NCBI RefSeq assembly: GCF_000720925.1
Contig: NZ_JOEE01000008.1
Coordinates: 1 to 64,000, forward strand
Source of the DNA: Phycicoccus jejuensis
GTDB lineage: Bacteria > Actinomycetota > Actinomycetes > Actinomycetales > Dermatophilaceae
Reading direction: 5' to 3'
Length of the DNA: 64,000 bases
Shown: one piece after another, positions 26,902 through 35,428 of the stretch
Numbering within the stretch: the stretch's first letter is position 1
Layout: every line of letters starts with the position of its first letter
Made by a program: the position numbers and the translations under genes
Notes under the pieces: generated by a model
Told to the model about the DNA's origin: nothing
Seen by the model: the letters and a program-made list of their open reading frames with translations, nothing else
Database searches by the model: none

Positions 26902-27390
26902 TTAGCGCTCGCCGAGGTGCTCGCGCAGGATCCTCATGACGAACCGGTGGTCCTCGAGCTGCGGCAGCCCGGAGACCCCCATCCACCCAACGACACCGGC
27001 CCCCCGGACGTGCAGCGGGACGGCGCCGCCGGCGGCGGCGAACCGCGACGAGGGCAACGCGAACTTGTCTGCAAGAGTAGTCCCTTGGTCCTTGCACAGT
27101 CGGGCGACGTACAGCGAGGAGCGTTCGAACCGCATGACCACGCGCCCCTTGCGGCGCAGCCACTCGTTGTTGTCGCGCGTCGAGCCGGGGAGCGCGCAGT
27201 GGAACAGCTGGCGCTCTCCTCGCCAGACCCCGACCGCGATCGGCAGCCCCTGCTCCAGGCCCGCCTCCACGGCCCGGCAGCCGAGGGCGTAGGCGGTCTG
27301 CTCGGTGAGCTCGGGCAGGACGACCTCGTCCTCCGCCCGCGCGATGTCCTCCGTCGTCGGCCACTGGTCCACAGCGCCATCATGGGGCAC
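26902..27390 (-). CDS. Haem-degrading-domain (HbpS/DUF336, UPF0303) protein
   Basis: A 162-residue protein of the GlcG/HbpS-like fold group, often annotated UPF0303 or haem-degrading domain. Typical features: LGCRAVEAGLEQGLPIAVGV, LFHCALPGSTRDNNEWLRRK, FALPSSRFAAAGGAVPLHVR and a final VVGWMGVSGLPQLEDHRFVM. Some relatives bind haem, but no haem ligand can be assigned here. GTG 27390 is the longest start; GTG 27372 would remove six residues outside the conserved core. It converges with the preceding gene around a stem-loop. Confidence 0.8.
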   Translation of the reverse strand: MPHDGAVDQWPTTEDIARAEDEVVLPELTEQTAYALGCRAVEAGLEQGLPIAVGVWRGERQLFHCALPGSTRDNNEWLRRKGRVVMRFERSSLYVARLCKDQGTTLADKFALPSSRFAAAGGAVPLHVRGAGVVGWMGVSGLPQLEDHRFVMRILREHLGER

Positions 27391-27425
27391 CTGTCAACCG
27401 ATCCGTGCGCCGGTCGGGTCCCGGG

Positions 27426-27962
27426 TCAGGCGACGTCCATCGCCTGGCCGCCGGTGATGCGGATCAGCTCGTCGTAGGTCGTCGCGAAGACGGCGTGGCT
27501 GTGGCCGGCGGCCGCCCAGACGCGGTCGTAGCGCCCGAGGGTGACGTCGACGACCGTCCGCAGCCGCTGCGGGTGCCCGACGGGCGCGACGCCGCCGATG
27601 GCCATCCCGGTGTGCTCGCGGACGAAGTCGGGGTCGGCCCGCTCGAGCGCGTCGACCTCGAGGAGGCTCCCGACCTTCGCGGTGTCGACGCGGTGCCCGC
27701 CCGAGGCGAGGACGAGCAGGGGCGTGCGAGAGCCGTCGGCGCCGACGGCGACGAAGACGAGGCTGTTGGCGATCTCGGCGGGGGAGACCCCGAGCGCGTC
27801 CGCGGCGGCCTGCGCGGTGCGGACCGCCCCGGGCAGCTGGCGCAGCTCGGGGCGGACGTGGTGCAGGGCGAGGGTCTCGAGGACCCCGGCGACGCGCCGG
27901 TGGGTCGTGAGGTCGCGCTCCGGAGGGGGTGCGGCGGCCACGCCGGCGGGGTCGGTCGACAT
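27426..27962 (-). CDS. ybaK: YbaK/EbsC-family aminoacyl-tRNA deacylase
   Basis: A 178-residue YbaK/prolyl-tRNA-editing domain protein, which removes mischarged amino acids (for example Cys-tRNA(Pro)) in trans. The motifs VRTAQAAADALGVSPAEIAN, SLVFVAVGADG, LVLASGGHRVD and GGVAPVGHPQRLRTVVDVTL fit the family; the G-[GA]-x-PxG-type loop near the active site is intact. ATG 27962 has TACGCT ending 6 nt upstream, so it is probably leaderless. It is divergent from the gene at 28032, with back-to-back hexamers in a 69-bp gap. Confidence 0.88.
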   Translation of the reverse strand: MSTDPAGVAAAPPPERDLTTHRRVAGVLETLALHHVRPELRQLPGAVRTAQAAADALGVSPAEIANSLVFVAVGADGSRTPLLVLASGGHRVDTAKVGSLLEVDALERADPDFVREHTGMAIGGVAPVGHPQRLRTVVDVTLGRYDRVWAAAGHSHAVFATTYDELIRITGGQAMDVA

Positions 27963-27968
27963 GACCGC

Positions 27969-27974
27969 AGCGTA
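27969..27974 (-). promoter_or_regulatory. Candidate -10 (TACGCT) for leaderless ybaK
   Basis: On the minus strand TACGCT ends 6 nt before ATG 27962. Confidence 0.45.
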
Positions 27975-28018
27975 GTGGCAGCCGGACGTCCGCCGGCGGG
28001 GGTGACGGCGCCCGGCGG

Positions 28019-28024
28019 TAGGGT
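28019..28024 (+). promoter_or_regulatory. Candidate -10 (TAGGGT) for leaderless gene at 28032
   Basis: TAGGGT ends 7 nt before ATG 28032. Confidence 0.45.
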
Positions 28025-28031
28025 CCCGGCG

Positions 28032-28517
28032 ATGCGCGCGCCCTCCACGGTCCTGGTCCGTCACGACCCGTGCCACTGGCTGCCCGAGGGGGGTGTGGCG
28101 GAGGTGGTCCTCGCGGGGTCGGCGACGCCTCCCGACCCTGTGGCCCTCGTGCGCCTGGCCGTGACCTCCCCGGGGCCCGACGGGCCGGCCCTGCTCGTCA
28201 CCGAGCGGGCAGACGGGCGCGGACCGGACCTGCCGACCGCGGTGGTGGGCGACACCGTGGGGGCGACGGTCCGACGCCTGGCCGGGGAGGTGCTCACCGG
28301 TCACGACCCGACACGGTTGGTCGGCTGGGTCCGCAACACCGTGCCGGTCGACGCGGCTCCCTACCCCTGGCCCACCCCGGTGGCGCACTTCGCCGTGTGG
28401 CACGTCGTGGCCGCCCGCGACCAGCTGCGGACCGGGCGCTGGCTCCCACTCGTGGAGACGGGATCGGTTCTGGGAGAACGGCACTGGTGGCCGTTGCTGC
28501 CCCACGTCCGGACCTGA
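28032..28517 (+). CDS. Hypothetical protein, possibly degenerate NUDIX-like fold
   Basis: A 161-residue soluble protein. The segments VALVRLAVTSPGPDGPALLV, TVGATVRRLAGEVLTGHDPT, LVGWVRNTVP and PTPVAHFAVWHVVA follow the strand-helix-strand order of a NUDIX fold, but the REUXEE catalytic box is missing, so it would not be a normal NUDIX hydrolase. An alternative is an unrelated alpha/beta protein. A leaderless start at ATG 28032 is supported by TAGGGT. The next gene begins after a 190-bp promoter region carrying a LexA box. Confidence 0.55.
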   Translation: MRAPSTVLVRHDPCHWLPEGGVAEVVLAGSATPPDPVALVRLAVTSPGPDGPALLVTERADGRGPDLPTAVVGDTVGATVRRLAGEVLTGHDPTRLVGWVRNTVPVDAAPYPWPTPVAHFAVWHVVAARDQLRTGRWLPLVETGSVLGERHWWPLLPHVRT

Positions 28518-28580
28518 CGGGTCGCTGGTGGCCCGGGTGCGCCGGGGGCTGCGGCGATCCTCCCGGATGTCCCGTACCGC

Positions 28581-28611
28581 TTGACGAGGTGTCGGGGGAG
28601 GGGTCTACAGT
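28581..28611 (+). promoter_or_regulatory. Promoter of the translesion-synthesis operon
   Basis: TTGACG (28581-28586) and TACAGT (28606-28611), separated by 19 bp. The predicted start, about 28618, is just before the LexA box at 28622. Confidence 0.5.
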
Positions 28612-28621
28612 GGTCATCAGG

Positions 28622-28637
28622 TCGAACACGCGTTCGA
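28622..28637 (+). promoter_or_regulatory. LexA (SOS) box
   Basis: TCGAACACGCGTTCGA is a perfect match to the actinobacterial/mycobacterial SOS box TCGAAC-N4-GTTCGA. Lying immediately after the predicted transcription start, it would block initiation or clearance until LexA is cleaved during DNA damage. Confidence 0.85.
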
Positions 28638-28707
28638 ACATCCCCCACCGGTCCACCGGCCCCGCGAGGTCGCCGGGCGATCGGTCCTGCCCGTCCGGAG
28701 GTGCCTC

Positions 28708-28983
28708 ATGGTGCGTCGTCACGACGACCCGCTCGAGGTGGCGGGGGCCGACCCGACTCCGCGCTCCTTCGTCTGGCGGGGGCGGCGCTACACCGTGTGC
28801 GCCGTCCTCGACGCCTGGCAGGAGCGGCGCGCCTGGTGGCGCGAGGTGGGGGAGGACGGTGCGGCCACCGCGACCGAGCGGCGGGTGTGGCGGGTCGAGG
28901 CCCGCCCGCCGTCCGGGCCGGTCGGGGTCTTCGACCTCGGCCGTGACGACGACCACTGGCTCCTCCTGCGGGCCCACGACTGA
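28708..28983 (+). CDS. DUF6504-family protein, first gene of SOS operon
   Basis: A 91-residue protein with RSFVWRGRRYTVCAVLDAWQ and a W-rich middle (ERRAWWREVGED), ending GVFDLGRDDDHWLLLRAHD. It resembles the DUF6504 proteins found beside error-prone polymerases in actinobacteria, so a role in translesion synthesis is inferred from position. CGGAGG precedes ATG 28708 at about 7 nt. It is the first gene after the LexA box, 14 bp ahead of the HEPN-like gene. Confidence 0.8.
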   Translation: MVRRHDDPLEVAGADPTPRSFVWRGRRYTVCAVLDAWQERRAWWREVGEDGAATATERRVWRVEARPPSGPVGVFDLGRDDDHWLLLRAHD

Positions 28984-28997
28984 GACGGACGAGACCG

Positions 28998-29411
28998 ATG
29001 CCCCACGCCGCCACCACCCTCGACCTCCTCGAGCGCTCCCGCGCCTCCCTCGCCGACGCCTGCGTCGCGGGCCGGGCCTCCACCCGCTACCTCGCGGCCT
29101 CGCTCGCCGCGCTGCGCGCCGCCGCCGCGCTCGTCGCCTCCCGGCCGGCGCCCGAGGCCCCCGGCGCCGGACCGCACGACGTCTGGGCGCTCGTCGCCCG
29201 CACCGCGCCCGAGCTCACCGAGTGGGCCGAGCGCTTCGCCGCGGTGACCGGGCACCGGGTCGGGGTCGAGACCGGCCTGGTCCGGGTCACCGCCCGCGAG
29301 GCCGACGACCTCCTGCGCGACGCCGAGGTCCTCCTCGACCTCGTCGCGGCCCGCCTCGGGGTCCCCGTCGCCCCCGCCGCCCGCCGGCTCGCGCCCGTCC
29401 GCTCCGCCTGA
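28998..29411 (+). CDS. SAV_6107-type HEPN-like helical protein in SOS operon
   Basis: A 137-residue all-helical protein (LDLLERSRASLADACVAGRA, then RYLAASLAALRAAAALVASR, and a C-terminal DDLLRDAEVLLDLVAARLGV). It matches my recollection of the SAV_6107 HEPN family that accompanies DnaE2-type polymerases in actinobacteria. The Rx4-6H RNase motif of toxin HEPN proteins is not evident; VTGHRVG contains a His but no matching Arg spacing. It starts 14 bp after DUF6504 and stops 8 bp before the polymerase gene, so it is in the LexA-regulated operon. It may be a polymerase accessory or regulator. Confidence 0.75.
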   Translation: MPHAATTLDLLERSRASLADACVAGRASTRYLAASLAALRAAAALVASRPAPEAPGAGPHDVWALVARTAPELTEWAERFAAVTGHRVGVETGLVRVTAREADDLLRDAEVLLDLVAARLGVPVAPAARRLAPVRSA

Positions 29412-29419
29412 GGCCCGCC

Positions 29420-32400
29420 ATGCCCACCGCCGACGGGTTCGCCCACCTCCACGTCGCCTCCGGCTACTCGATGCGCTACGGCGCCTCGCAACCCGAGGAC
29501 CTCGTCGCCCGCGCCGTCGACCTCGGCCAGGGCACGCTCGCGCTGACCGACCGCGACGGCCTCTACGGCGCGGTCCGCTTCGCGCAGGCGTGCGGCGCGG
29601 CGGGCGTCGACCCCGTCCTCGGGGTCGACCTCGCCGTCGAGGACCTCCTGCCCGCCCCGCCCGTGCGGCGGGCGCGCACCCCGGTGCGCGGCGGTGCGAT
29701 CGTCGACCCGCGTCGGCCCCGGGTCACCGTCCTCGGCCGGGGCGGCGGCGGGGGAGCGGCCGCGGGCGCCGGCTGGGCCTCCCTCTGCCGCCTCGTCACC
29801 GAGACCCACCTGCGCGGCGAGCGCGGCGTCCCGGTCACCACCCCCGCGCTCCTCGCCCGGTGGACCGCCCCGGCCGGTGACGACGCCGCGGCCCCTGCGC
29901 GCCTCGTCGTCCTCCTCGGCCCCGACTCCGACGTCGGGCGGGCCGTCCTCGCCGGGCAGCGCGAGCACGCCCGCGACCTCCTCGCCCGCTGGCGGGCGCT
30001 CCTGCCGCGTGACGGCCTCGCCGTCGAGGTCGTCCTCCACGGCGGCCCGGAGGGCACCCCCGGCTGCCGGTCACACGCCGGCCGGATGCTCGCCCTCGCC
30101 GACGCCGCCGGCGTGACGGCCGTCCTCAGCGCCGCCGTCCGGCACGCCGAGCCGGGACAGGTGCGCACCGTCGACGTCCTCGACGCCGCGCGCCGGCTCG
30201 TCGTCCTCGACTCCCGCCACCTCGACCGGGTCACCGACGCCGGCCACCTCGCGAGCACCGCCGACATGCACGCCCGGGCCCTCACCGTCACCGGCGGCGA
30301 CACCGCCCGCGCGCAGCGCCTCCTCGCGATGACCGCGCGGGTGGCCGCCGAGTGCGTCCAGCACGCCCGCGACGACCTCGGCATCGGCGCGGTCCACCTG
30401 CCCGAGCCCGAGATCCTCGGCATCGAGCCCGGCACCGACCCGATGGACGTCCTCGCGCAGCGCTGCCGCGCAGCGGTCGGCCGGCGCTACCCGGACGCCA
30501 CCGACACCGAGCGGCAGGTCGTCCTCGACCGCCTCGACGCCGAGCTCACCGTCGTCCGCTCGCTCGGCTACCCGACCTACTTCCTCACCGTCGCCGAGGT
30601 CACCGACCTCATCAGGGCCCGCGGCGTGCGGGTCGCGGCCCGCGGCTCGGGCGCCGGCAGCCTCGTCAACCACCTCCTCGGCATCAGCGGGGTCGACCCG
30701 ATCCGCCACCGGCTGCTCATGGAGCGGTTCTGCTCCCCGCTGCGCGCCGAGCTGCCGGACATCGACGTCGACGTCGAGTCCGCCCGCCGCACCGAGATCT
30801 ACGAGGCCGTCCTCGAGCGCTTCGGCGGCGAGCGCGTCACGTGCGTCTCGATGATGGACACCTACAAGGTCCGCCACGCCGTCCGCGACGTCGGGGCCGC
30901 CCTCGGGATGCCTCCGCTCGAGATCGACGAGATCGCCAAGGCCTTCCCGCACGTGCGCGCCAAGGACGCCCGGCACGCCATCGCCGACCTGCCCGAGCTG
31001 CGCAGCCGCGGCCTGGACTCCCCGCGGATGGCGCAGTTCTTCGACCTCGTCGAGTCCCTCGACGGCCTGCCCCGGCACATCGCCCTCCACCCGTGCGGGG
31101 TGGTGCTCTCCAACGCCGGGATGCTCGACCGCACGCCCGTCGAGGCGTCCTGGCTCGGCTTCCCGATGAGCCAGCTCGACAAGGACGACGTCGAGACCCT
31201 CGGCTTCCTCAAGCTCGACGTCCTCGGCATCCGGATGCAGTCCTCGATGGCGCACGCCGTCGCCGAGGTCGAGCGGGTCACCGGCGAGCGCATCGACCTC
31301 GACGACGAGGCGCAGGTGCCGCTCGACGACCCCGACACCTTCGAGCTGATCCGCACGACCCGCACCCTCGGGATGTTCCAGATCGAGAGCCCCGGCCAGC
31401 GCGAGCTCGTCGGCAAGCTCGGCCCGACCGCCTTCGACGACCTCATCGTCGACATCTCGCTCTTCCGGCCCGGCCCGGTCAAGTCCGACATGATCACGCC
31501 GTTCCTCGAGTCCCGGCACGGCTGGCGCGAGACGCGCTTCCTCCACCCGAGCCTGGTCCCCGCGCTCGCGGAGACCGAGGGCGTCGTCGTCTTCCACGAG
31601 CAGGTGCTCCTCATCGTCGCCGAGACGACCGGGGTGAGCCTGGCCCAGGCCGACGAGGTCCGCCGCTCGATGGGCACCCCGCACGGCCAGCAGGAGGTCG
31701 AGGCGTGGTGGCGCCCGGCGGCCGCGGCCCGCGGCTACGCGGCCGAGGACCGCGACCGGATCTGGGAGGTCCTCAAGTCCTTCGCGTCCTTCGGGTTCTG
31801 CAAGGCGCACGCCGCGGCCTTCGCGCTGCCGACCTACCACTCGGCGTGGCTGAAGACCCACCACCCGGCGGCCTTCCTCTCCGGCATCCTCACGCACGAC
31901 CCGGGGATGTACCCCAAGCGGCTGCTCCTCGACGACGCCCGCTCCTTCGGCATCCCCGTGCTCGGCCTCGACGTCAACGCCTCGCGCGAGGTCTACCGGA
32001 TCGAGCCGGTCGAGGAGGTCGCCCCGGACCCGCGCCCGGGGTGGAAGCAGGACCCCCAGCCCTACGGCATCCGGCTCTCGCTCGCCGACGTCAAGGGCAT
32101 CAGCGAGGCCGAGGTCGCCCGCGTCGTCGCCGGCCAGCCCTACGCCGACCTCGGCGACTTCTGGGCCCGCGCCCGGGTCAGCCGCCCGGTCGTCGAGCGG
32201 CTCGTCCTCGCCGGTGCCTTCGACTCCCTCCACGGCACGACGGCCGACGGCGGGCTCGGGCGGCGCGGCCGGGTCACCCGCCGCGACCTGCTCCTCCACG
32301 TCGCCGAGCTCGACCGCTGGGACCGGGGGAGCGGGCGCCCCCGCCCGAGCCGCCGCCGTGCGCTGCCCACCTCGGCCGCCCGGGAGGTCGAGGCGGGCGG

Positions 32401-33292
32401 GGTCGACGTCCGTCTCCGCGCGGCCGCCCAGAGCCGGGCCGCCCGCGAGGTCGTGCCCGCCGCGGAGCAGCCGACCCAGCTGACCCTCGACCTCGGCGAC
32501 CGCCCGCGCCTCGTCGCCGGGGCCGGGCTGCCCGAGATGACCGGGGCCGAACGGGTCCGGGCCGAGCTCGACGTGCTCGGCCTCGACGTCTCGAGCCACG
32601 TCGTCAGTTTCTACGAGCCGCTGCTCGAGGCCCTCGGGGTCACCCGCAGCCGCGACCTCGTCGGCTCCCGGAGCCGCTCGGAGGTCTGGGTCGCCGGGGT
32701 CAAGGTCGCGACCCAGACCCCGCCGGTGCGCTCCGGACGACGGGTGGTCTTCCTCACCCTCGACGACGGCACCGGCCCCTCGGACTGCACCTTCTTCGAG
32801 GACGTCCAGGGCCCGTACTCCGGCGTCGTCTTCCACTCGTGGCTGCTCCTCGTCCGCGGTGTGCTGCGCCGCACCGGCGACCGCGGCGTCTCCATCCGCG
32901 CCACCGGTGCGTGGGAGCTCGCGGCGCTCTGGGACGCCTGGCAGCTCGGCGGGCTCGAGGCCGTGCGGGCCGCCGTCGCGGCGGGGGAGGCCGAGGCGGT
33001 CGCCCGCGCCGAGGCCGCCGAGCACGCCGCCCGCGAGGCCGCCGAGCGCTCCGGGCGCCGGGTCCTCGTCCACGCCTCCGGCTTCCGCCAGTCGCCGTAC
33101 GCCGACATCAAGCCGGCGGGCGCCGACCCCCGCGCCGGCCGTGGGGCCCCGGTCCTCGACCACCCGGGCGGGATGCCGCGACCGGTCCCGGGCACGCCCC
33201 CGGGGCGGGTCGTCCCGGCCGCGGCGGCCGCGACCCCGGCGCTGCCGCCGCGCAAGCTGTGGCACGCGAGCCCCGGCAGCTCGGGACACTAG
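29420..33292 (+). CDS. dnaE2: Error-prone DNA polymerase III alpha-type subunit (DnaE2-like)
   Basis: A 1,290-residue C-family DNA polymerase. The N-terminal PHP domain starts with FAHLHVASGYSMRYGASQPE; the catalytic palm has PDIDVDVES with Asp447 and Asp449 and later LGMFQIESPGQRELVGKLGP; then fingers with FASFGFCKAHAAAFALPTYH. A helix-hairpin-helix region follows (SLADVKGISEAEVARVVAGQ), then an OB fold near the C-terminus (VWVAGVKVATQTPPVRSGRR, then VVFLTLDDGTGPSDCTFFED). It is longer than most DnaE2 proteins, with Ala/Gly-rich insertions. Its LexA-controlled operon and the downstream dinB point to damage-induced translesion synthesis rather than the main replicase. No ImuA/ImuB-like gene is nearby. 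Confidence 0.88.
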   Translation: MPTADGFAHLHVASGYSMRYGASQPEDLVARAVDLGQGTLALTDRDGLYGAVRFAQACGAAGVDPVLGVDLAVEDLLPAPPVRRARTPVRGGAIVDPRRPRVTVLGRGGGGGAAAGAGWASLCRLVTETHLRGERGVPVTTPALLARWTAPAGDDAAAPARLVVLLGPDSDVGRAVLAGQREHARDLLARWRALLPRDGLAVEVVLHGGPEGTPGCRSHAGRMLALADAAGVTAVLSAAVRHAEPGQVRTVDVLDAARRLVVLDSRHLDRVTDAGHLASTADMHARALTVTGGDTARAQRLLAMTARVAAECVQHARDDLGIGAVHLPEPEILGIEPGTDPMDVLAQRCRAAVGRRYPDATDTERQVVLDRLDAELTVVRSLGYPTYFLTVAEVTDLIRARGVRVAARGSGAGSLVNHLLGISGVDPIRHRLLMERFCSPLRAELPDIDVDVESARRTEIYEAVLERFGGERVTCVSMMDTYKVRHAVRDVGAALGMPPLEIDEIAKAFPHVRAKDARHAIADLPELRSRGLDSPRMAQFFDLVESLDGLPRHIALHPCGVVLSNAGMLDRTPVEASWLGFPMSQLDKDDVETLGFLKLDVLGIRMQSSMAHAVAEVERVTGERIDLDDEAQVPLDDPDTFELIRTTRTLGMFQIESPGQRELVGKLGPTAFDDLIVDISLFRPGPVKSDMITPFLESRHGWRETRFLHPSLVPALAETEGVVVFHEQVLLIVAETTGVSLAQADEVRRSMGTPHGQQEVEAWWRPAAAARGYAAEDRDRIWEVLKSFASFGFCKAHAAAFALPTYHSAWLKTHHPAAFLSGILTHDPGMYPKRLLLDDARSFGIPVLGLDVNASREVYRIEPVEEVAPDPRPGWKQDPQPYGIRLSLADVKGISEAEVARVVAGQPYADLGDFWARARVSRPVVERLVLAGAFDSLHGTTADGGLGRRGRVTRRDLLLHVAELDRWDRGSGRPRPSRRRALPTSAAREVEAGGVDVRLRAAAQSRAAREVVPAAEQPTQLTLDLGDRPRLVAGAGLPEMTGAERVRAELDVLGLDVSSHVVSFYEPLLEALGVTRSRDLVGSRSRSEVWVAGVKVATQTPPVRSGRRVVFLTLDDGTGPSDCTFFEDVQGPYSGVVFHSWLLLVRGVLRRTGDRGVSIRATGAWELAALWDAWQLGGLEAVRAAVAAGEAEAVARAEAAEHAAREAAERSGRRVLVHASGFRQSPYADIKPAGADPRAGRGAPVLDHPGGMPRPVPGTPPGRVVPAAAAATPALPPRKLWHASPGSSGH

Positions 33293-33337
33293 GGTGGGCA
33301 CCGCACCAGCGCCCCACCGTCCCGGAGGAGACTCACC

Positions 33338-34111
33338 GTGTCCGACGACCGCGGCCGGCGGCCCGGCCCCGCGAGCGGGTCGCGGACGACGGCGGTCCAG
33401 CGCGTCCTCGACGCCCACGCCGAGCAGCGCCGCACCGCGCTCGGCCGGCCGCTGCGGGTCCTCGACCTCGGCGGGGGCACCGGCGGCACCGCCGTGCCCC
33501 TCGCCGTCGCCGGCCACGAGCTCACCGTCGTCGACCCCAGCCCGGACGCCCTCTTCTCGCTGCGCCGGCGCGCGAGCGAGCGCGGTGTCGAGGCCCGGGT
33601 CCGGGCGCTGCAGGGCGACGCCGACACCGTCGCCTCCCTCGTCGGCGCCGACGAGCCCTTCGACCTCGTCTGCCTCCACGGCACCCTCGAGGTCGTCGAC
33701 GACCCCGCGGCCGCGGTCGGGGCGGCCGCCGGCCTCCTCGCCCCCGGGGGCACCTTCAGCCTCGTCGTCGCGCAGCGCCTGCACGCCGTCCTCACCCACG
33801 CCCTCGCCGGCCGGCTCGACCGGGCCCGCGCGGTCCTCGAGCGCCCCGACGGGCGCTGGGGCGAGGAGGACCCCGCGCCCCGGCGGTTCGACGAGGCCGC
33901 GGTCGTCGCGCTCGTCCAGGCGCAGGGCCTCACCCCGGTCCACGTCCAGGGTGTGCGGGTCTTCGCCGACCTCGTGCCCTCCGCGCTGCTCGACTCCGAG
34001 GCCGACCGCACCGCCCTCGCCGCCCTCGAGGAGGCCGCGGCGGCCGACACCGCCCACCCGGTGCTCGGCAGCCTCGGCAGCGCTCTGCACGTCCTCGCGA
34101 CCCGGGGCTGA
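33338..34111 (+). CDS. Class I SAM-dependent methyltransferase
   Basis: A 257-residue Rossmann-fold methyltransferase. Motif I is VLDLGGGTGGTAVPLA (SAM glycine loop), with an acidic motif II in TVVDPSPDAL, motif III near LQGDADTV and motif IV DLVCLHGTLEVVDDP. The substrate is not evident; its C-terminal half resembles methyltransferases commonly placed between dnaE2 and dinB in actinobacteria. GGAGGA precedes GTG 33338 at about 8 nt. It sits 45 bp after the polymerase gene and 18 bp before dinB, so it is probably in the SOS operon; why a methyltransferase is there is unknown. Confidence 0.82.
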   Translation: MSDDRGRRPGPASGSRTTAVQRVLDAHAEQRRTALGRPLRVLDLGGGTGGTAVPLAVAGHELTVVDPSPDALFSLRRRASERGVEARVRALQGDADTVASLVGADEPFDLVCLHGTLEVVDDPAAAVGAAAGLLAPGGTFSLVVAQRLHAVLTHALAGRLDRARAVLERPDGRWGEEDPAPRRFDEAAVVALVQAQGLTPVHVQGVRVFADLVPSALLDSEADRTALAALEEAAAADTAHPVLGSLGSALHVLATRG

Positions 34112-34129
34112 GCACCGGGGGAGCGCCCC

Positions 34130-35428
34130 GTGAGCCGGCGGCAGTTCGCGCTGCCCGAGCGGCTCGTCGACACCCCGCCCGACGACACCGGCTGCACCGT
34201 CCTCCACGTCGACATGGACGCCTTCTACGCGTCCGCGAGCCTGCTCGCCCACCCCGAGCTCGTCGGCACCCCGGTGATCATCGGCGGCGGCACCCGCGGC
34301 GTCGTCCTGTCGGCGACCTACGAGGCGCGCCGGTTCGGGGTCGCCTCCGCCATGCCGATGTCCCGGGCCCGTCGCCTCTGCCCGCAGGCCACCGTGCTGC
34401 GCCCCGACCACGACCTCTACGCGACGATCTCGGCCGGGGTGATGGAGACCTTCCGGTCGGTGACGCCGCACCTGGAGCCGCTCTCGCTCGACGAGGCCTT
34501 CCTCGACGTCTCCGGGGCGCTGCGCCGCCTCGGCAGCCCCGCGGCCATCGCCCAGATGCTCCGCGACACCGTCCACGACGAGCAGGGCATCACCTGCTCC
34601 GTCGGGGTCGGGCCGAGCAAGTTCGTCGCGAAGCTCGCCTCCGGGCTGGCCAAGCCGGACGGGATGGTCGTCGTCCCGCGCGACGAGGTCGTGCCGTTCG
34701 TCCAGCAGCTGCCCGTCGCGGCGCTGTGGGGGGTCGGGGACCGCACCGAGGAGGCCCTGACCCGGCTCGGCCTGCACACCGTCGCCGACATCGCCCACAC
34801 GCCGCTCGCGACGCTCGAGCGTGCGCTCGGCACGGCCACCGGGCGCCACCTCCACGAGCTCGCCTGGGGGCGCGACCCCCGGCCGGTCGAGCGCGAGCAG
34901 CGCGAGAAGAGCATCGGCAGCGACGAGACCTTCGAGGCCGACATCGACGACGCCACCGAGATCCGCCGGCGCCTCCTCGGGCTCGGTGACCGCACCGCGG
35001 CCCGGGCCCGCGCGGCCGGGCTCACCGGGCGGACCGTCACCCTCAAGGTGAGGTTCAGCGACTTCACGACGATCACCCGCTCCCGGACGCTGCGCGAACC
35101 GACCGACAGCGGACGCACGCTCCACGCGACGGCGGTCTCCCTCTTCGACGCCCTCGGCCTCCAGCGCGCCCGGATCCGCCTCGTCGGGGTCCGGCTCTCC
35201 GGTCTCGTCCCGGCGACGGAGGCCCCGCTGCAGGGGGTGCTCGGCGAGCCCGAGCACGGCTGGCGGGACGCCGACCGGGCGGTCGACCGGGCCCGCGCGC
35301 GGTTCGGCTCGGGGGTGGTCCGGCCGGCCAGCCTCGTCCGTCCCCGCCATGCGGACGTCGAACCTCGTCCGTCTGGTGTGCAACCTCGTCCATCCGCTTC
35401 CGTGGGAGGACGACGCGACATATCCTGA
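34130..35428 (+). CDS. dinB: DNA polymerase IV (Y family)
   Basis: A 432-residue Y-family translesion polymerase. Catalytic residues are in LHVDMDAFYAS (Asp28, Asp30) and SLDEAFLDVS (Asp121, Glu122); helix-hairpin-helix motifs are in LWGVGDRTEEALTRLGLHTV; the little-finger domain is about 240-355. The C-terminal ~40 residues (VRPASLVRPRHADVEPRPSG, then VQPRPSASVGG) are encoded by a short DNA repeat and look like a non-conserved extension. GTG 34130 follows GGGGGAG. It is the last catalytic gene of the LexA-linked run, so it probably acts with the DnaE2-type enzyme. Confidence 0.9.
   Translation: MSRRQFALPERLVDTPPDDTGCTVLHVDMDAFYASASLLAHPELVGTPVIIGGGTRGVVLSATYEARRFGVASAMPMSRARRLCPQATVLRPDHDLYATISAGVMETFRSVTPHLEPLSLDEAFLDVSGALRRLGSPAAIAQMLRDTVHDEQGITCSVGVGPSKFVAKLASGLAKPDGMVVVPRDEVVPFVQQLPVAALWGVGDRTEEALTRLGLHTVADIAHTPLATLERALGTATGRHLHELAWGRDPRPVEREQREKSIGSDETFEADIDDATEIRRRLLGLGDRTAARARAAGLTGRTVTLKVRFSDFTTITRSRTLREPTDSGRTLHATAVSLFDALGLQRARIRLVGVRLSGLVPATEAPLQGVLGEPEHGWRDADRAVDRARARFGSGVVRPASLVRPRHADVEPRPSGVQPRPSASVGGRRDIS
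35332..35390 (+). repeat. Degenerate CCTCGTCC repeat in the 3' end of dinB
   Basis: CCTCGTCC occurs at 35332-35339, 35363-35370 and 35383-35390; the last two sit in the longer shared frame AACCTCGTCCRTC. It encodes the recurring RPxxRP-like tail of DinB and may be an intergenic-type repeat that has extended the coding sequence. Confidence 0.5.
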
